Source of the DNA: Candidatus Kapaibacterium sp.
Lineage (GTDB): Bacteria; Bacteroidota; Ignavibacteria; Kapaibacteriales; UBA4661
NCBI GenBank assembly: GCA_025455065.1
Contig: JALONG010000037.1
Coordinates: forward strand, 1-47,547
DNA length: 47,547 nucleotides
Direction: 5' to 3'
Shown: positions 1 through 7,101 of the stretch, piece after piece
How positions within the stretch are numbered: position 1 is the first letter of the stretch
How the letters are laid out: each line of letters starts with the position of its first letter
Position numbers and translations under genes: made by a program
The notes under the pieces: generated by a model
Database searches by the model: none
What the model was told of the DNA's origin: nothing
Seen by the model: the letters and a program-made list of their open reading frames with translations, nothing else

Positions 1-1
1 T

Positions 2-556
2 TGAATTACTTTCATTTAATCCTTTGTATTTTTTTAGTTCACCTAAATTCATATTATACATTCCCCTATACCCTGAGTTTTGAAATAGCGCATAATTGTT
101 GATTCCATGCTGTTTTGCGACACCGGTGAGTGAAGATTCACGCTCGCTTATTTCGTCACGGATAAGTACACGCTCAACATTATCAGCCTGTTCAAAATAC
201 TCTCGAAAACTTTCTGCTATCGTTACAAAGTATAATTGGGCTTTTGCTACTTCAGGCTTCTTAACAGAACCATTCATTGCAATTAAATAGCAAGCAAAGC
301 GAGTTAATTTGAAATCTGATACATTTTTACCGCCCAAAACTCTTTCAACTTGGGTAAAATGCTCCATCACAGATATTCCCAGTGATGTACAAACAGCAAC
401 CGCCTTATTGATGACTTTATGAAAAGAGGTAAAATCATCGTAGCCCAATGAGTGCATTAAATCTCTTGCGAACCACTTATTGATTCCGTTAGGAACAGCT
501 AATTGTTCAAAATTAGGCTCTTGCTCATTAAAATGAAAAACATCAACGTTTTGCAT
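2..556 (-). CDS. DinD/BRO-N-like protein, partial (C-terminus outside window)
   Basis: An open frame runs from the ATG at 556-554 to the window edge without a stop, giving 185 residues. The pattern of WFARDLMHSLGYDDF near the start, then MEHFTQVE and LTRFACYLIAMNG, followed by KPEVAKAQLYFV, matches the N-terminal region shared by DNA-damage-inducible protein D and BRO/antirepressor proteins. The later part (ETS-like acidic helix, then GVAKQHGINNYALFQNSGYRGMY) also fits DinD. The biochemical role of DinD is poorly defined; E. coli DinD has been linked to RecA regulation. It is the most distal visible cassette, lying to the left of the attC at 776-925. About 220 bp between this start and that attC hold no other gene. 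Confidence 0.72.
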   Translation of the reverse strand, partial: MQNVDVFHFNEQEPNFEQLAVPNGINKWFARDLMHSLGYDDFTSFHKVINKAVAVCTSLGISVMEHFTQVERVLGGKNVSDFKLTRFACYLIAMNGSVKKPEVAKAQLYFVTIAESFREYFEQADNVERVLIRDEISERESSLTGVAKQHGINNYALFQNSGYRGMYNMNLGELKKYKGLNESNS

Positions 557-775
557 GACAAGGTTGTGTAAATTACAATCAAAAATAAAAACACTAGATT
601 TGTAATTTATCGCATACTAAACTGGTAAACAAGAAAATTTTAATCGTGCAAAAATGTTTCAAATACTGCCAAATACCAAATACTACGAGACAAAACTAAT
701 TCGGTTCTACGCTGTTCTTTTGTCACTTCTATAACCAACGCCAACCACAAGTGCAGTCACCAGATTTTTGGCGGA

Positions 776-925
776 GGGTATCCCGCCGAACTCTCCGCTC
801 CGGCGCTGTCGGAGAAAGGGGTAGAAAGGTCAATCATGGTACAAAGCCCGTAGATACCGCCACCGGTCAGACGCAAGCCAAGACTCCGACAGTCGCCGGA
901 AGCGACAAGTTCGGCTTTTCAAGAC
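776..925 (-). repeat. attC site 1 (variant with ctgtcggag stem)
   Basis: This 150-bp imperfect palindrome lies downstream of the lipoprotein gene at 997-1542. The outer arms pair ccgaact near 785-791 with agttcgg near 908-914, then ccggcg with cgccgg. An inner 9-bp arm ctgtcggag (806-814) is perfectly complementary to ctccgacag (884-892). Only the copy at 8424-8573 shares this inner stem. Both outer core heptamers are degenerate: gggtatc at the left and tcaagac at the right instead of a GTTRRRY/RYYYAAC pair, so it may no longer recombine. About 60 bp of sequence to its right (926-985) is shared with the flanks of the copies at 4271 and 6837. Confidence 0.75.
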
Positions 926-996
926 GAGAAGCACCCAACGGCGCACGAAACCGAAAATGTGGTAACGTGCCGCAAACCAAGAAACAAAGCCTGTTG

Positions 997-1542
997 TTAC
1001 TTTACCGTGTATTTTGTGAGTACAGTTCTTGAAGTATAATCACCTTGATTTCCTGCCGTAATATGGAAGGAGCCAGAAGTTTGAGATTCTATCCTACCTA
1101 CCCCTTTTTTATATTTGGCATAACCAGGTCCAGGGTAGATTGTGATTGTAAGAATACTATCCTTACCCGTTCTTGGTAAATCGTAGATTGTACTCGGCGT
1201 TCTTTCTATAGTTGTCGTGTCATAAGACCAATCGTAGAAGCCAAGACTATTTAGACTTCCGTAGGAAGATGCCATTGTAAAAACATCAATTGTATCCGAT
1301 TTTCTTTTTGCAGCAATAATTTCGTTTTTGATATATGTGCTTCTTGAAGCCGTGTAAGGACCATTCGGAGTTCTACCAAAACGAGTGTGAACATTCGTAT
1401 ATTCCCATTGGTTGCCCACAGCCAAAGGAATATAGTCTTGCGAACCGACGTTAATCGGATTGGTCAAATCACAGGCGACTAAGGAGAATAGTAAAACCAG
1501 TTTAATACACAAGGCAAACGAATGTAAGATGCTGTTCTTCAT
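997..1542 (-). CDS. Cassette-encoded lipoprotein, unknown function
   Basis: This gene encodes 181 residues. The frame is open further upstream through an attC, but the ATG at 1542 is chosen because it begins a typical lipoprotein signal: MKNS, a hydrophobic stretch, then a lipobox ending LVAC at about residue 24. The mature part opens with YIPLAVGNQWEYTN. That phrase type (a profile-wide xxPLxVGNxWxY) is common in secreted lipoproteins of Bacteroidota and Chlorobiota. The remainder looks beta-rich with many Thr and Ser. No catalytic motif is seen. It is a single-gene cassette between attC2 on its promoter side and attC1 downstream. Export to the periplasm or outer membrane is inferred from the signal only. 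Confidence 0.7.
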   Translation of the reverse strand: MKNSILHSFALCIKLVLLFSLVACDLTNPINVGSQDYIPLAVGNQWEYTNVHTRFGRTPNGPYTASRSTYIKNEIIAAKRKSDTIDVFTMASSYGSLNSLGFYDWSYDTTTIERTPSTIYDLPRTGKDSILTITIYPGPGYAKYKKGVGRIESQTSGSFHITAGNQGDYTSRTVLTKYTVK

Positions 1543-1559
1543 ACAGTTGTTTTTATAGA

Positions 1560-1709
1560 AATTGCACAGCCGAACTCTCAGCTCCGGCGCGGGAAGCGAA
1601 ATAGGTAGAAAGGTCAAACACCGCACAAAGCCAGTAAACACCACAACCGCCCGAACGCAAGCCAACAGCTTTACCGTCGCCGGAAGCGACAAGTTCGGCG
1701 ACGTTAGAC
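1560..1709 (-). repeat. attC site 2
   Basis: This 150-bp imperfect palindrome belongs to the same family as the other six. Its right heptamer gttagac (1703-1709) is the only right-hand core that fully fits GTTRRRY on the plus strand, read as RYYYAAC on the cassette strand. Its left heptamer (aattgca, 1560-1566) does not fit, so the cassette-strand GTT cut site is absent. Central sequence and the gccgaac/gttcggc arms are conserved. It lies 20 bp downstream of the caspase stop codon at 1730. Confidence 0.8.
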
Positions 1710-1729
1710 GGGACGCACTCAACATTTAA

Positions 1730-3154
1730 TCAATAATTCGCAAGTGGGAACCCCAAACGTACCTCATCGCTCAAATAAGGGTGTTGTTGATATTTCTTAC
1801 CATTATTCCAAATAGAAAATTGTTGCTGCAAATACGTGTATGCTTCTCTGATTGTAATAATCCTATCATTATCATAATCAACATTTCGATCATTCAAAGC
1901 ATTGAGCAGATGGTGTGTAAAAATACCGTGACCAATCTCTTCACTTTCTTGTGCCATTTCATTACCAGAACACGAGAATAGAAAGCCAGGTCTATCATCA
2001 ATACTTCCTAGCTTTTGATACATTTTTGCCAATGCTTCTTTAGGAAACAAAAGTTTTTTTTCTTTCGGTTTCATATCAACCCTACAAGCATCAACAATAA
2101 ACAACTTATTTTTTGCTTGCGATTCATTGATAAGTGCAACTAAAGATTCATACGCTAGCTCTTGATCTACTGCTAAGAAATATTGAAAATCCCCATGACC
2201 AGCTAAGTAAACTATGTTTAAATCATTGGCTTTTGAATTTTTAAACAAATTTTCGGCACTTTTCAAAATATTCCTGATTGTAGCTTGTTCATTTCTCAAC
2301 AAAATAATATTGTCTTCTTTGATTTTTCCACCTTTACTGGATTTCCAAAATCTATACATTGCTAGAGCATCATCTACTGTATAACGTAAAGGTTGTACAT
2401 TTTCATTTTCATATTTTTCCACACCTACTAATAACACTCTAATTGTTGGTAGTATATCTTGGTTCTCAAGCATATTTAATGAAGAGGTTTCATCCTGCTT
2501 GGAAGAAATTACAAAATTAGTGAAATTGTGTATGCCGCCCGAGACTACAAAATGATGAAAATGTATTTCCCCAACACCTGGTGGATAAAAGAACTCAACA
2601 ATTTTTTCTCCGTTTACAAAAAGCAGCCACAATCCATATTGTTTGGATATACGTATGGAATTTGATCTATACAGTGGTACTTTTTTGTCCTTGACTTGTA
2701 CGCCAATATCATAGTTATTATTATTTGGGTTTAGAGAAAATATTTTACCTTGTAAATAACTAGAGGAAATAACGCCTTGAACTCCGAGCCTAACTTTGTT
2801 CATCGCCTTACCTCCATCTGTAATAATCTCAAATACTAATAGCAAACTATCGTTGTTATATGACTGGTCTAATTGCCAATTAAAATCAAGATCTGCTGTC
2901 TCTAAACTATCAAACACCTCAGAAATCCTGCTTGGTAAAGGTATATAAGCTCCTACGTCAGAGCTAACAAAATATTGACCTTTTTTTGTTGATACTGAAC
3001 AGATGTTTTTATCAATTTCATTAGGAGTTCTTTTCTGAAACCAACCATGTTTTTCAGTTTCAAAAGCCGAATTGTAATGAACTTTTTTTTGTTGCCCAAA
3101 AGAATGTTCTGTAAAAAGGCAAGAGATTAGTACGATATAGCAAATGGTTTTCAT
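1730..3154 (-). CDS. Secreted caspase-like (C14/metacaspase-type) peptidase
   Basis: This protein has 474 residues. Residues 1-20 form a signal peptide ending SFGQ. Residues 25-225 are beta-rich and may be a concanavalin/LamG-like module, with Trp, Gly and Asn patterns but no firm match. Residues 236-470 are a caspase p20-like domain: IRVLLVGVEKYEN is the first strand, the catalytic His is H320 in YLAGHGD, and the catalytic Cys is C357 in IVDACR. Both are intact. Family members cleave after basic or acidic residues and serve in bacterial stress, immune or secretion systems; the substrate here is unknown. The signal peptide makes a periplasmic or secreted role more likely than cytosolic abortive infection. 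It fills a single cassette between attC3 and attC2. Confidence 0.88.
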   Translation of the reverse strand: MKTICYIVLISCLFTEHSFGQQKKVHYNSAFETEKHGWFQKRTPNEIDKNICSVSTKKGQYFVSSDVGAYIPLPSRISEVFDSLETADLDFNWQLDQSYNNDSLLLVFEIITDGGKAMNKVRLGVQGVISSSYLQGKIFSLNPNNNNYDIGVQVKDKKVPLYRSNSIRISKQYGLWLLFVNGEKIVEFFYPPGVGEIHFHHFVVSGGIHNFTNFVISSKQDETSSLNMLENQDILPTIRVLLVGVEKYENENVQPLRYTVDDALAMYRFWKSSKGGKIKEDNIILLRNEQATIRNILKSAENLFKNSKANDLNIVYLAGHGDFQYFLAVDQELAYESLVALINESQAKNKLFIVDACRVDMKPKEKKLLFPKEALAKMYQKLGSIDDRPGFLFSCSGNEMAQESEEIGHGIFTHHLLNALNDRNVDYDNDRIITIREAYTYLQQQFSIWNNGKKYQQHPYLSDEVRLGFPLANY

Positions 3155-3297
3155 ACAACGAAAATTTGGTGAGTGGATAAAACTGATAAAATGAGTATCA
3201 GAAGAAATAGCAATCTATACAACAGAGCAATTAAAGACCACAACGCAAGGTTTTATCTGCTCGGCAGGACGCAAAAACTATGACGCAAGTACCTTTA

Positions 3298-3447
3298 AAC
3301 TCTCCAGCCGAACTCTCCGCTCCGGCGCGGGAAACGAAATGGGTACAAAGCCCAAACACCGCACAAAGCCGATAGATACCGCAACCGGTCAGACGCAAGC
3401 CAAGGCGTTTCCCGTCGCCGGAAGCGACAAGTTCGGCGACGCTAGAC
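3298..3447 (-). repeat. attC site 3
   Basis: This 150-bp copy has the gccgaac and ccggcg arms and the inner cgggaaa/tttcccg arm. Its right heptamer is gctagac (3441-3447) and its left heptamer aactctc is degenerate. It ends the PIN cassette and precedes the caspase cassette. The rest of the 3155-3561 interval holds only the caspase leader (3155-3297) and the non-coding end of the PIN cassette; no further gene is seen. Confidence 0.8.
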
Positions 3448-3561
3448 GGGAAGCACCGAACTTTGACGACAGCGCTGCAAACAATAGCAGTGCATTGGAG
3501 AAATATTGCCTTTCCTTTGACCGCGTTTGAATGAAAAAGAGAAGCCATTCGCACAGCTATA

Positions 3562-3732
3562 CTATGCTTCTTCTACCTCATACTGCACCTGCTCAAAACG
3601 GACAATTTTATGGCTGTGCTCCTTTTGTAACTGACGATAATATTCAAGTAATTTCTCGCTATTACCATCGCAATCTTCCCATATCTTGCGACGGGCATCC
3701 CATATCTCTTGCAATGTTGGGTCATCCTTCAT
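3562..3732 (-). CDS. Small protein coupled to PIN toxin (putative antitoxin), 56 aa
   Basis: The start codon overlaps the stop of the PIN gene as ATGA at 3732-3729, so translation is probably coupled. The 56-residue product starts MKDDPTLQEIWDARRKIWED and continues with a helix containing LLEYYRQLQKEHS. It is charged, likely helical and lacks a recognisable DNA-binding motif. Small proteins of this shape, starting with an acidic DDP and carrying a YYxxLQ helix, are familiar neighbours of PIN genes in many bacteria. Calling it the antitoxin is inference from position; in most VapBC pairs the antitoxin gene comes first, whereas here it follows the toxin. Confidence 0.7.
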   Translation of the reverse strand: MKDDPTLQEIWDARRKIWEDCDGNSEKLLEYYRQLQKEHSHKIVRFEQVQYEVEEA

Positions 3733-4205
3733 GGCTCTACTCCTAATAATTCAAGTGGGGTAATCAGTAGCGGTACATACAAACCAAGCATAGAGTTGAT
3801 TCGTTGAATGTGTCCAAATTTGTTGGCATTCGCCAAATGCTTACAATTCCACGTCAATAAGAAATGACACTGATAGAATGACGATACAGCCAAGTGCATT
3901 GCATCACCTAAAGCATTTGCGGGCATAATTTTGTGTTGCACATAAACTTCTGCGATGGTGATGATTTCTTTCGTTATTTCCAGAAACTCAATCGGCTCGA
4001 CAAATTCCAAACACTTTGATTTTTTGGGTTCTGGAGCAAGAAGCAACTCACCATAAACCGCATCACTACTGTAGATATCGTATAGGTGTTTTTTCTCTTC
4101 CCACCATTCATGAGTCCACTCACGTCGTGCGACGGCTGCATTGCTGGTGCGAGTTTCATGGTAAAAACTCGGTATGCTGGTTTCGATATAGACTTTGGGT
4201 TTCAT
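3729..4205 (-). CDS. PIN-domain protein, VapC-like toxin
   Basis: This protein has 158 residues. The ATG at 4205 is preferred over an upstream in-frame ATG, because the upstream extension only reads through attC4. The start KPKVYIETSIPSFY is the first PIN strand in the variant form in which Glu replaces the usual first Asp (YIETS). The conserved acidic residue of the ALGDAMHLAVSS helix and the TWNCKHLAN segment follow in the usual order. PIN proteins of this type cleave RNA, often tRNA or rRNA, and are held in check by a partner. With the overlapping gene at 3562-3732 it makes a toxin-antitoxin cassette; such cassettes are common in chromosomal integrons, where they are thought to stabilise the array. 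Confidence 0.85.
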   Translation of the reverse strand: MKPKVYIETSIPSFYHETRTSNAAVARREWTHEWWEEKKHLYDIYSSDAVYGELLLAPEPKKSKCLEFVEPIEFLEITKEIITIAEVYVQHKIMPANALGDAMHLAVSSFYQCHFLLTWNCKHLANANKFGHIQRINSMLGLYVPLLITPLELLGVEP

Positions 4206-4270
4206 TAAGCCTAAACTAGGCAAAATCAGGCACAAAAGCAAATGCCAGTCATTCCACGCAAGCATCGGAG

Positions 4271-4420
4271 CTCTACACAGTCGAACTCTTAGCTCCGGCG
4301 CGGGAAACGAAATGGATACAAAGTCCAAACACCGTACAAAGCCAGTAAAGACCGCCACCAGTCAGACGCAAGCCAACAGCTTTCCCGTCGCCGGAAGCGA
4401 CAAGTTCGGCTTCTCAAGAC
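4271..4420 (-). repeat. attC site 4
   Basis: This 150-bp copy is closely alike in the centre. Both outer cores are degenerate: ctctaca at the left, tcaagac at the right. The right end instead forms a perfect 7-bp hairpin, gcttctc with gagaagc around 4409-4427. Shared flank extends to about 4485 toward the gene at 4515. Apart from this site and that flank, the 4206-4514 interval holds no gene. Confidence 0.78.
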
Positions 4421-4514
4421 GAGAAGCACCCAACGGCGCACGAAACCGCAAATGTGGCAACGCACCGAAAACCAAGCAACAATATTGCTTGTAACGCAAC
4501 ATACCATTTTTTAT

Positions 4515-5411
4515 TTATTTGTTCCCTTTTTCGACAATTTGCCAATACTTGAATTCAAGTTGCAATGATTGCGCATATTTCTCATACAGAGAATTTTTCC
4601 ATTCTTTTTCAATCTCTAGTATTTCTTTCCTAGTAAATTTCAGTCGAATAAGTTCTTTCAGATATACCTTGCCTCTTTTTTCTGCAATAAATTTAAACAA
4701 ACTACCAAAGATTGGTGTAAGATCAAGTTCTATCGCAATGGGGTAGTAACGGTAATCAATATAACTTTTGTACATATCAATAAACCGACCTTCAGTATCG
4801 TATTTTCTTAAATAATGTGCAGCAATTTCATCAATATTATATCCTTGCCAATGATTTTGAAGATAGCTCGCTACTCCAGCATAAACCCAATACTGAGGAT
4901 AAAATGTTTCATCAATGGCTCTAATAACTGCTATGGCTAATGGATAATAGGCTGTTGGAAAATATTGCTCATTAATTGATTGAACAATTAGCATACCATC
5001 AGGCGACCATCCTCCTGCTGTATCTTGACCTCCAAAGTTTGTATGTGGGAATGCATCCGTTAAAAGAATGACCCTTGATTTTGTTGCCGGAATGAAATAA
5101 TCAATTTTGCCATTATTGCTATATTCATTATGTGGTCTCCACTCTGGAAATCCACTTAACTCTTTTATCTTCTCCAATTCCTTTTCAGTTTTTTCTTTGA
5201 TAATTTCAATATTTTTTGCAGCCCAAGAATTTTGCTCTGTATAGTAATAGACATTTGTACTCGTATCTCTTTGCCACTGAAATTCTTTGTTCTTGAGGTA
5301 CCAATAGCATTTACTTGTATCAAGACCAATATAATAAGGGCTGCTACACGCAGTAAACAATAATAACAAAACTGCAATTTGAAAACTTAGTACTATTTTA
5401 TTCAAGGACAT
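4515..5411 (-). CDS. Lipoprotein resembling a gluzincin peptidase without the HExxH motif
   Basis: This protein has 298 residues with a lipoprotein signal ending FTACSSP (lipidated Cys at about residue 22). Residues 60-100 are highly charged and helical (EIIKEKTEKELEKIKEL). The central and C-terminal layout resembles peptidase-MA-like gluzincins: a helix, then YWVYAGVASYLQ in the place where active enzymes have P-x-W-x-x-EG-x-A-x-Y, and LFKFIAEKRGKVYLKELI matching the following packing helix. In the position expected for HExxH it has AVIRAIDETFYP, so zinc ligands are missing. A catalytically dead or repurposed fold is inferred; a distant unrelated lipoprotein is the alternative. It is a single-gene cassette ending at attC4. 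Confidence 0.6.
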   Translation of the reverse strand: MSLNKIVLSFQIAVLLLLFTACSSPYYIGLDTSKCYWYLKNKEFQWQRDTSTNVYYYTEQNSWAAKNIEIIKEKTEKELEKIKELSGFPEWRPHNEYSNNGKIDYFIPATKSRVILLTDAFPHTNFGGQDTAGGWSPDGMLIVQSINEQYFPTAYYPLAIAVIRAIDETFYPQYWVYAGVASYLQNHWQGYNIDEIAAHYLRKYDTEGRFIDMYKSYIDYRYYPIAIELDLTPIFGSLFKFIAEKRGKVYLKELIRLKFTRKEILEIEKEWKNSLYEKYAQSLQLEFKYWQIVEKGNK

Positions 5412-5453
5412 AAGGAATCAATTTTAGAAGATTTAATCGCGAATCTATAAACT

Positions 5454-5589
5454 CAATAGTCTGGACATTTTTGCTACGGCTCTCTAAAAATTTCGCCGGA
5501 AGCCTCATAAAACCTAGATTTCGAGTAAAAAACAACGTGGCTTGAAACCCACATAAAACCTAGGCTCTTCAAAAATGTCCAGACTATTG
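5454..5589. mobile_element. MITE-like 136-bp element with 20-bp perfect terminal inverted repeats
   Basis: The first 20 bases (5454-5473, starting caatagtctgg) are the exact reverse complement of the last 20 (5570-5589). The element is flanked on both sides by the 6-bp direct repeat taaact (5448-5453 and 5590-5595), as expected of a target-site duplication. It is too short to code. An internal near-direct repeat ataaaaccta occurs twice. It lies in the leader of the cassette with the gene at 4515-5411, upstream of that gene's start. The remaining part of 5412-5798 shows no gene. Confidence 0.7.
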
Positions 5590-5798
5590 TAAACTGAAAG
5601 TTAGATAAAAATTTTCTCGATCAACTTGAACTCAGGTTGTAATTGCGAAACGTGATGTTTAGGTGTGCCTTAGACGCTGACTTGATGAGCAATAATTTGC
5701 AAATTAACCACGCAAAGAATTTGCTTATTTCTTCGCAGGTAATTTACTCAACACCGCATCTTTTCTCTGTTGTAGAACATTCACACTTACAAATTGAA

Positions 5799-5947
5799 TC
5801 CACGACCGCCGAACTCTTAGCTCCGGCGCGGGAAATGAAATGGGTAGAAAGGTTGAATTGGAACAAAGGTTTTAGAGGAGCAGACCGCCCGAACGCAAGC
5901 CAACAGCTTTCCCGTCGCCGGAAGCGACAAGTTCGGCGACGCTAGAC
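5799..5947 (-). repeat. attC site 5
   Basis: This 149-bp copy has the conserved gccgaac/gttcggc arms, the ccggcg/cgccgg arms and right heptamer gctagac (5941-5947). The left heptamer tccacga is degenerate. The loop region around 5850-5885 diverges more than in the other copies (a stretch ending ttttagaggagcag), while the stem arms are unchanged. Confidence 0.78.
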
Positions 5948-5976
5948 GGGAAGCGGCAGAGAGAGGATGTACTTGC

Positions 5977-6771
5977 CTAAAACCGTATCTCTACACCAAA
6001 GCCAATTCGACTAATCTTCCAGTTCGCAATCGTATGGATTGATGAAAGAGCGTAGTAATAACGTATAAATGGCGCAAAAATGTATGCTGTTTCTTTGTTA
6101 ATCCGACATGGAATGTCATATGATATTCCTGCAATACCATGAAAATGACCTTGAAGTCCTGGTAGGGAACCGTCATATTCTTCGGGCAAAAAATTGCTGA
6201 CATATTCTCGATATTGAAAATTGCGTTCCAGTACAAAAGACGCTTCAACCGCAATCTCTCCATACAATGCCCCAAATAACTTTCTCTTGAAACCAGCACC
6301 AACAACAAAAGATGATGCACTGTAATATAGCTCTCGTTTAATTGGCAAATTTACCTCTACTTGATTCCCAGCCATATTTGTAATAAATAGTCTTGTAGGC
6401 TCTCGCCACTCATACGTGCCATAGTCAGCTTTGAATCCCAATCCTCCTCGAATAACATTATCTCCTTCTATATAATCAACAAACATAGAATACGAACAGG
6501 CAAAAGCATTAAATTTTAGCTCTGAATCAAATCCGATGAAATTGAAGTCCGCACCAGAAAGTAAAAAAGGCCGTGATGAAAACACGTGAAAAGTCGGACC
6601 TATGTCAAACGTAGCTCCAAACCCAAATTGTCTTTTATTTTGTCGAGAATTAGCATCAAGATTCTCACTCTTTTGCATTTCTAAACTATCTCTTGAATTC
6701 AAGTTCTGTGCGGCAAACACAAGATGAGAAAAAAGTAGGCAAACACCGATAACCATTATTGGGAGTCGCAT
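5977..6771 (-). CDS. Cassette-encoded outer-membrane beta-barrel protein
   Basis: This protein has 264 residues. The ATG at 6771 begins a clear signal peptide (MRLPIMVIGVCLLFSHLVFA). A longer frame exists upstream but only translates attC6. The mature protein alternates hydrophobic and polar residues with many Gly, Tyr and Phe, and ends in GFGVEIRF. A C-terminal Phe preceded by alternating residues is the usual recognition signal for the BAM outer-membrane assembly machinery. About eight to ten strands would fit this length. Function is unknown. Signal peptide and barrel together make it one of four envelope-targeted products in this array. Its stop is 29 bp from attC5. Confidence 0.72.
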   Translation of the reverse strand: MRLPIMVIGVCLLFSHLVFAAQNLNSRDSLEMQKSENLDANSRQNKRQFGFGATFDIGPTFHVFSSRPFLLSGADFNFIGFDSELKFNAFACSYSMFVDYIEGDNVIRGGLGFKADYGTYEWREPTRLFITNMAGNQVEVNLPIKRELYYSASSFVVGAGFKRKLFGALYGEIAVEASFVLERNFQYREYVSNFLPEEYDGSLPGLQGHFHGIAGISYDIPCRINKETAYIFAPFIRYYYALSSIHTIANWKISRIGFGVEIRF

Positions 6772-6836
6772 AGCGAATTTCTCAGCAAAAAACGTTGATA
6801 AAAACAAAGTTATGCCCGCCACGCAAGCATCCGAGC

Positions 6837-6986
6837 GCCTAACCAGCCGAACTCTCCGCTCCGGCGCGGGAAACGAAATGGGTACAAAGCCCAAATACTG
6901 CACAAAGCCAGTAAATACCACCACCGCCCGAACGCAAGCCAACAGCTTTCCCGTCGCCGGAAGCGACAAGTTCGGCGACGCTAGAC
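6837..6986 (-). repeat. attC site 6 (intact cut-site core)
   Basis: The left heptamer gcctaac (6837-6843) reads GTTAGGC on the cassette strand, a full match to the GTTRRRY core cut by integron integrases. The right heptamer is gctagac (6980-6986). The arm nearest the left core is 20 nt (ccgaactctccg...) and its partner is 21 nt, an unpaired extra base of the kind that sets strand choice in attC folding. Conserved flank continues to about 7050, toward the stop of the gene at 7102. The 6772-7101 interval otherwise holds only the leader of the next cassette. Confidence 0.88.
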
Positions 6987-7101
6987 GGGATGCACCCAAC
7001 TTTGGCGCACGAAAACGCAAATGTGGGAAAATATTGCCAACCAACAATAAGGCACTTTCAGGCAAATGAAGCATAACTTGCCACAATGCAAATTGCTGAA
7101 A

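Noticed and set aside
751-1032. Plus-strand frames through the attC copies (also at 3339, 4195, 5643, 6812 and 8474) coding similar peptides
   Set aside because: They are similar only because the attC repeats are similar; they have no ribosome site and run against the cassette direction.
1560-1725. N-terminal extensions of minus-strand cassette genes across attC (also at 4205-4358 and 6771-7086)
   Set aside because: The extra residues translate attC sequence; proper signal peptides or domain starts begin at internal ATG codons.
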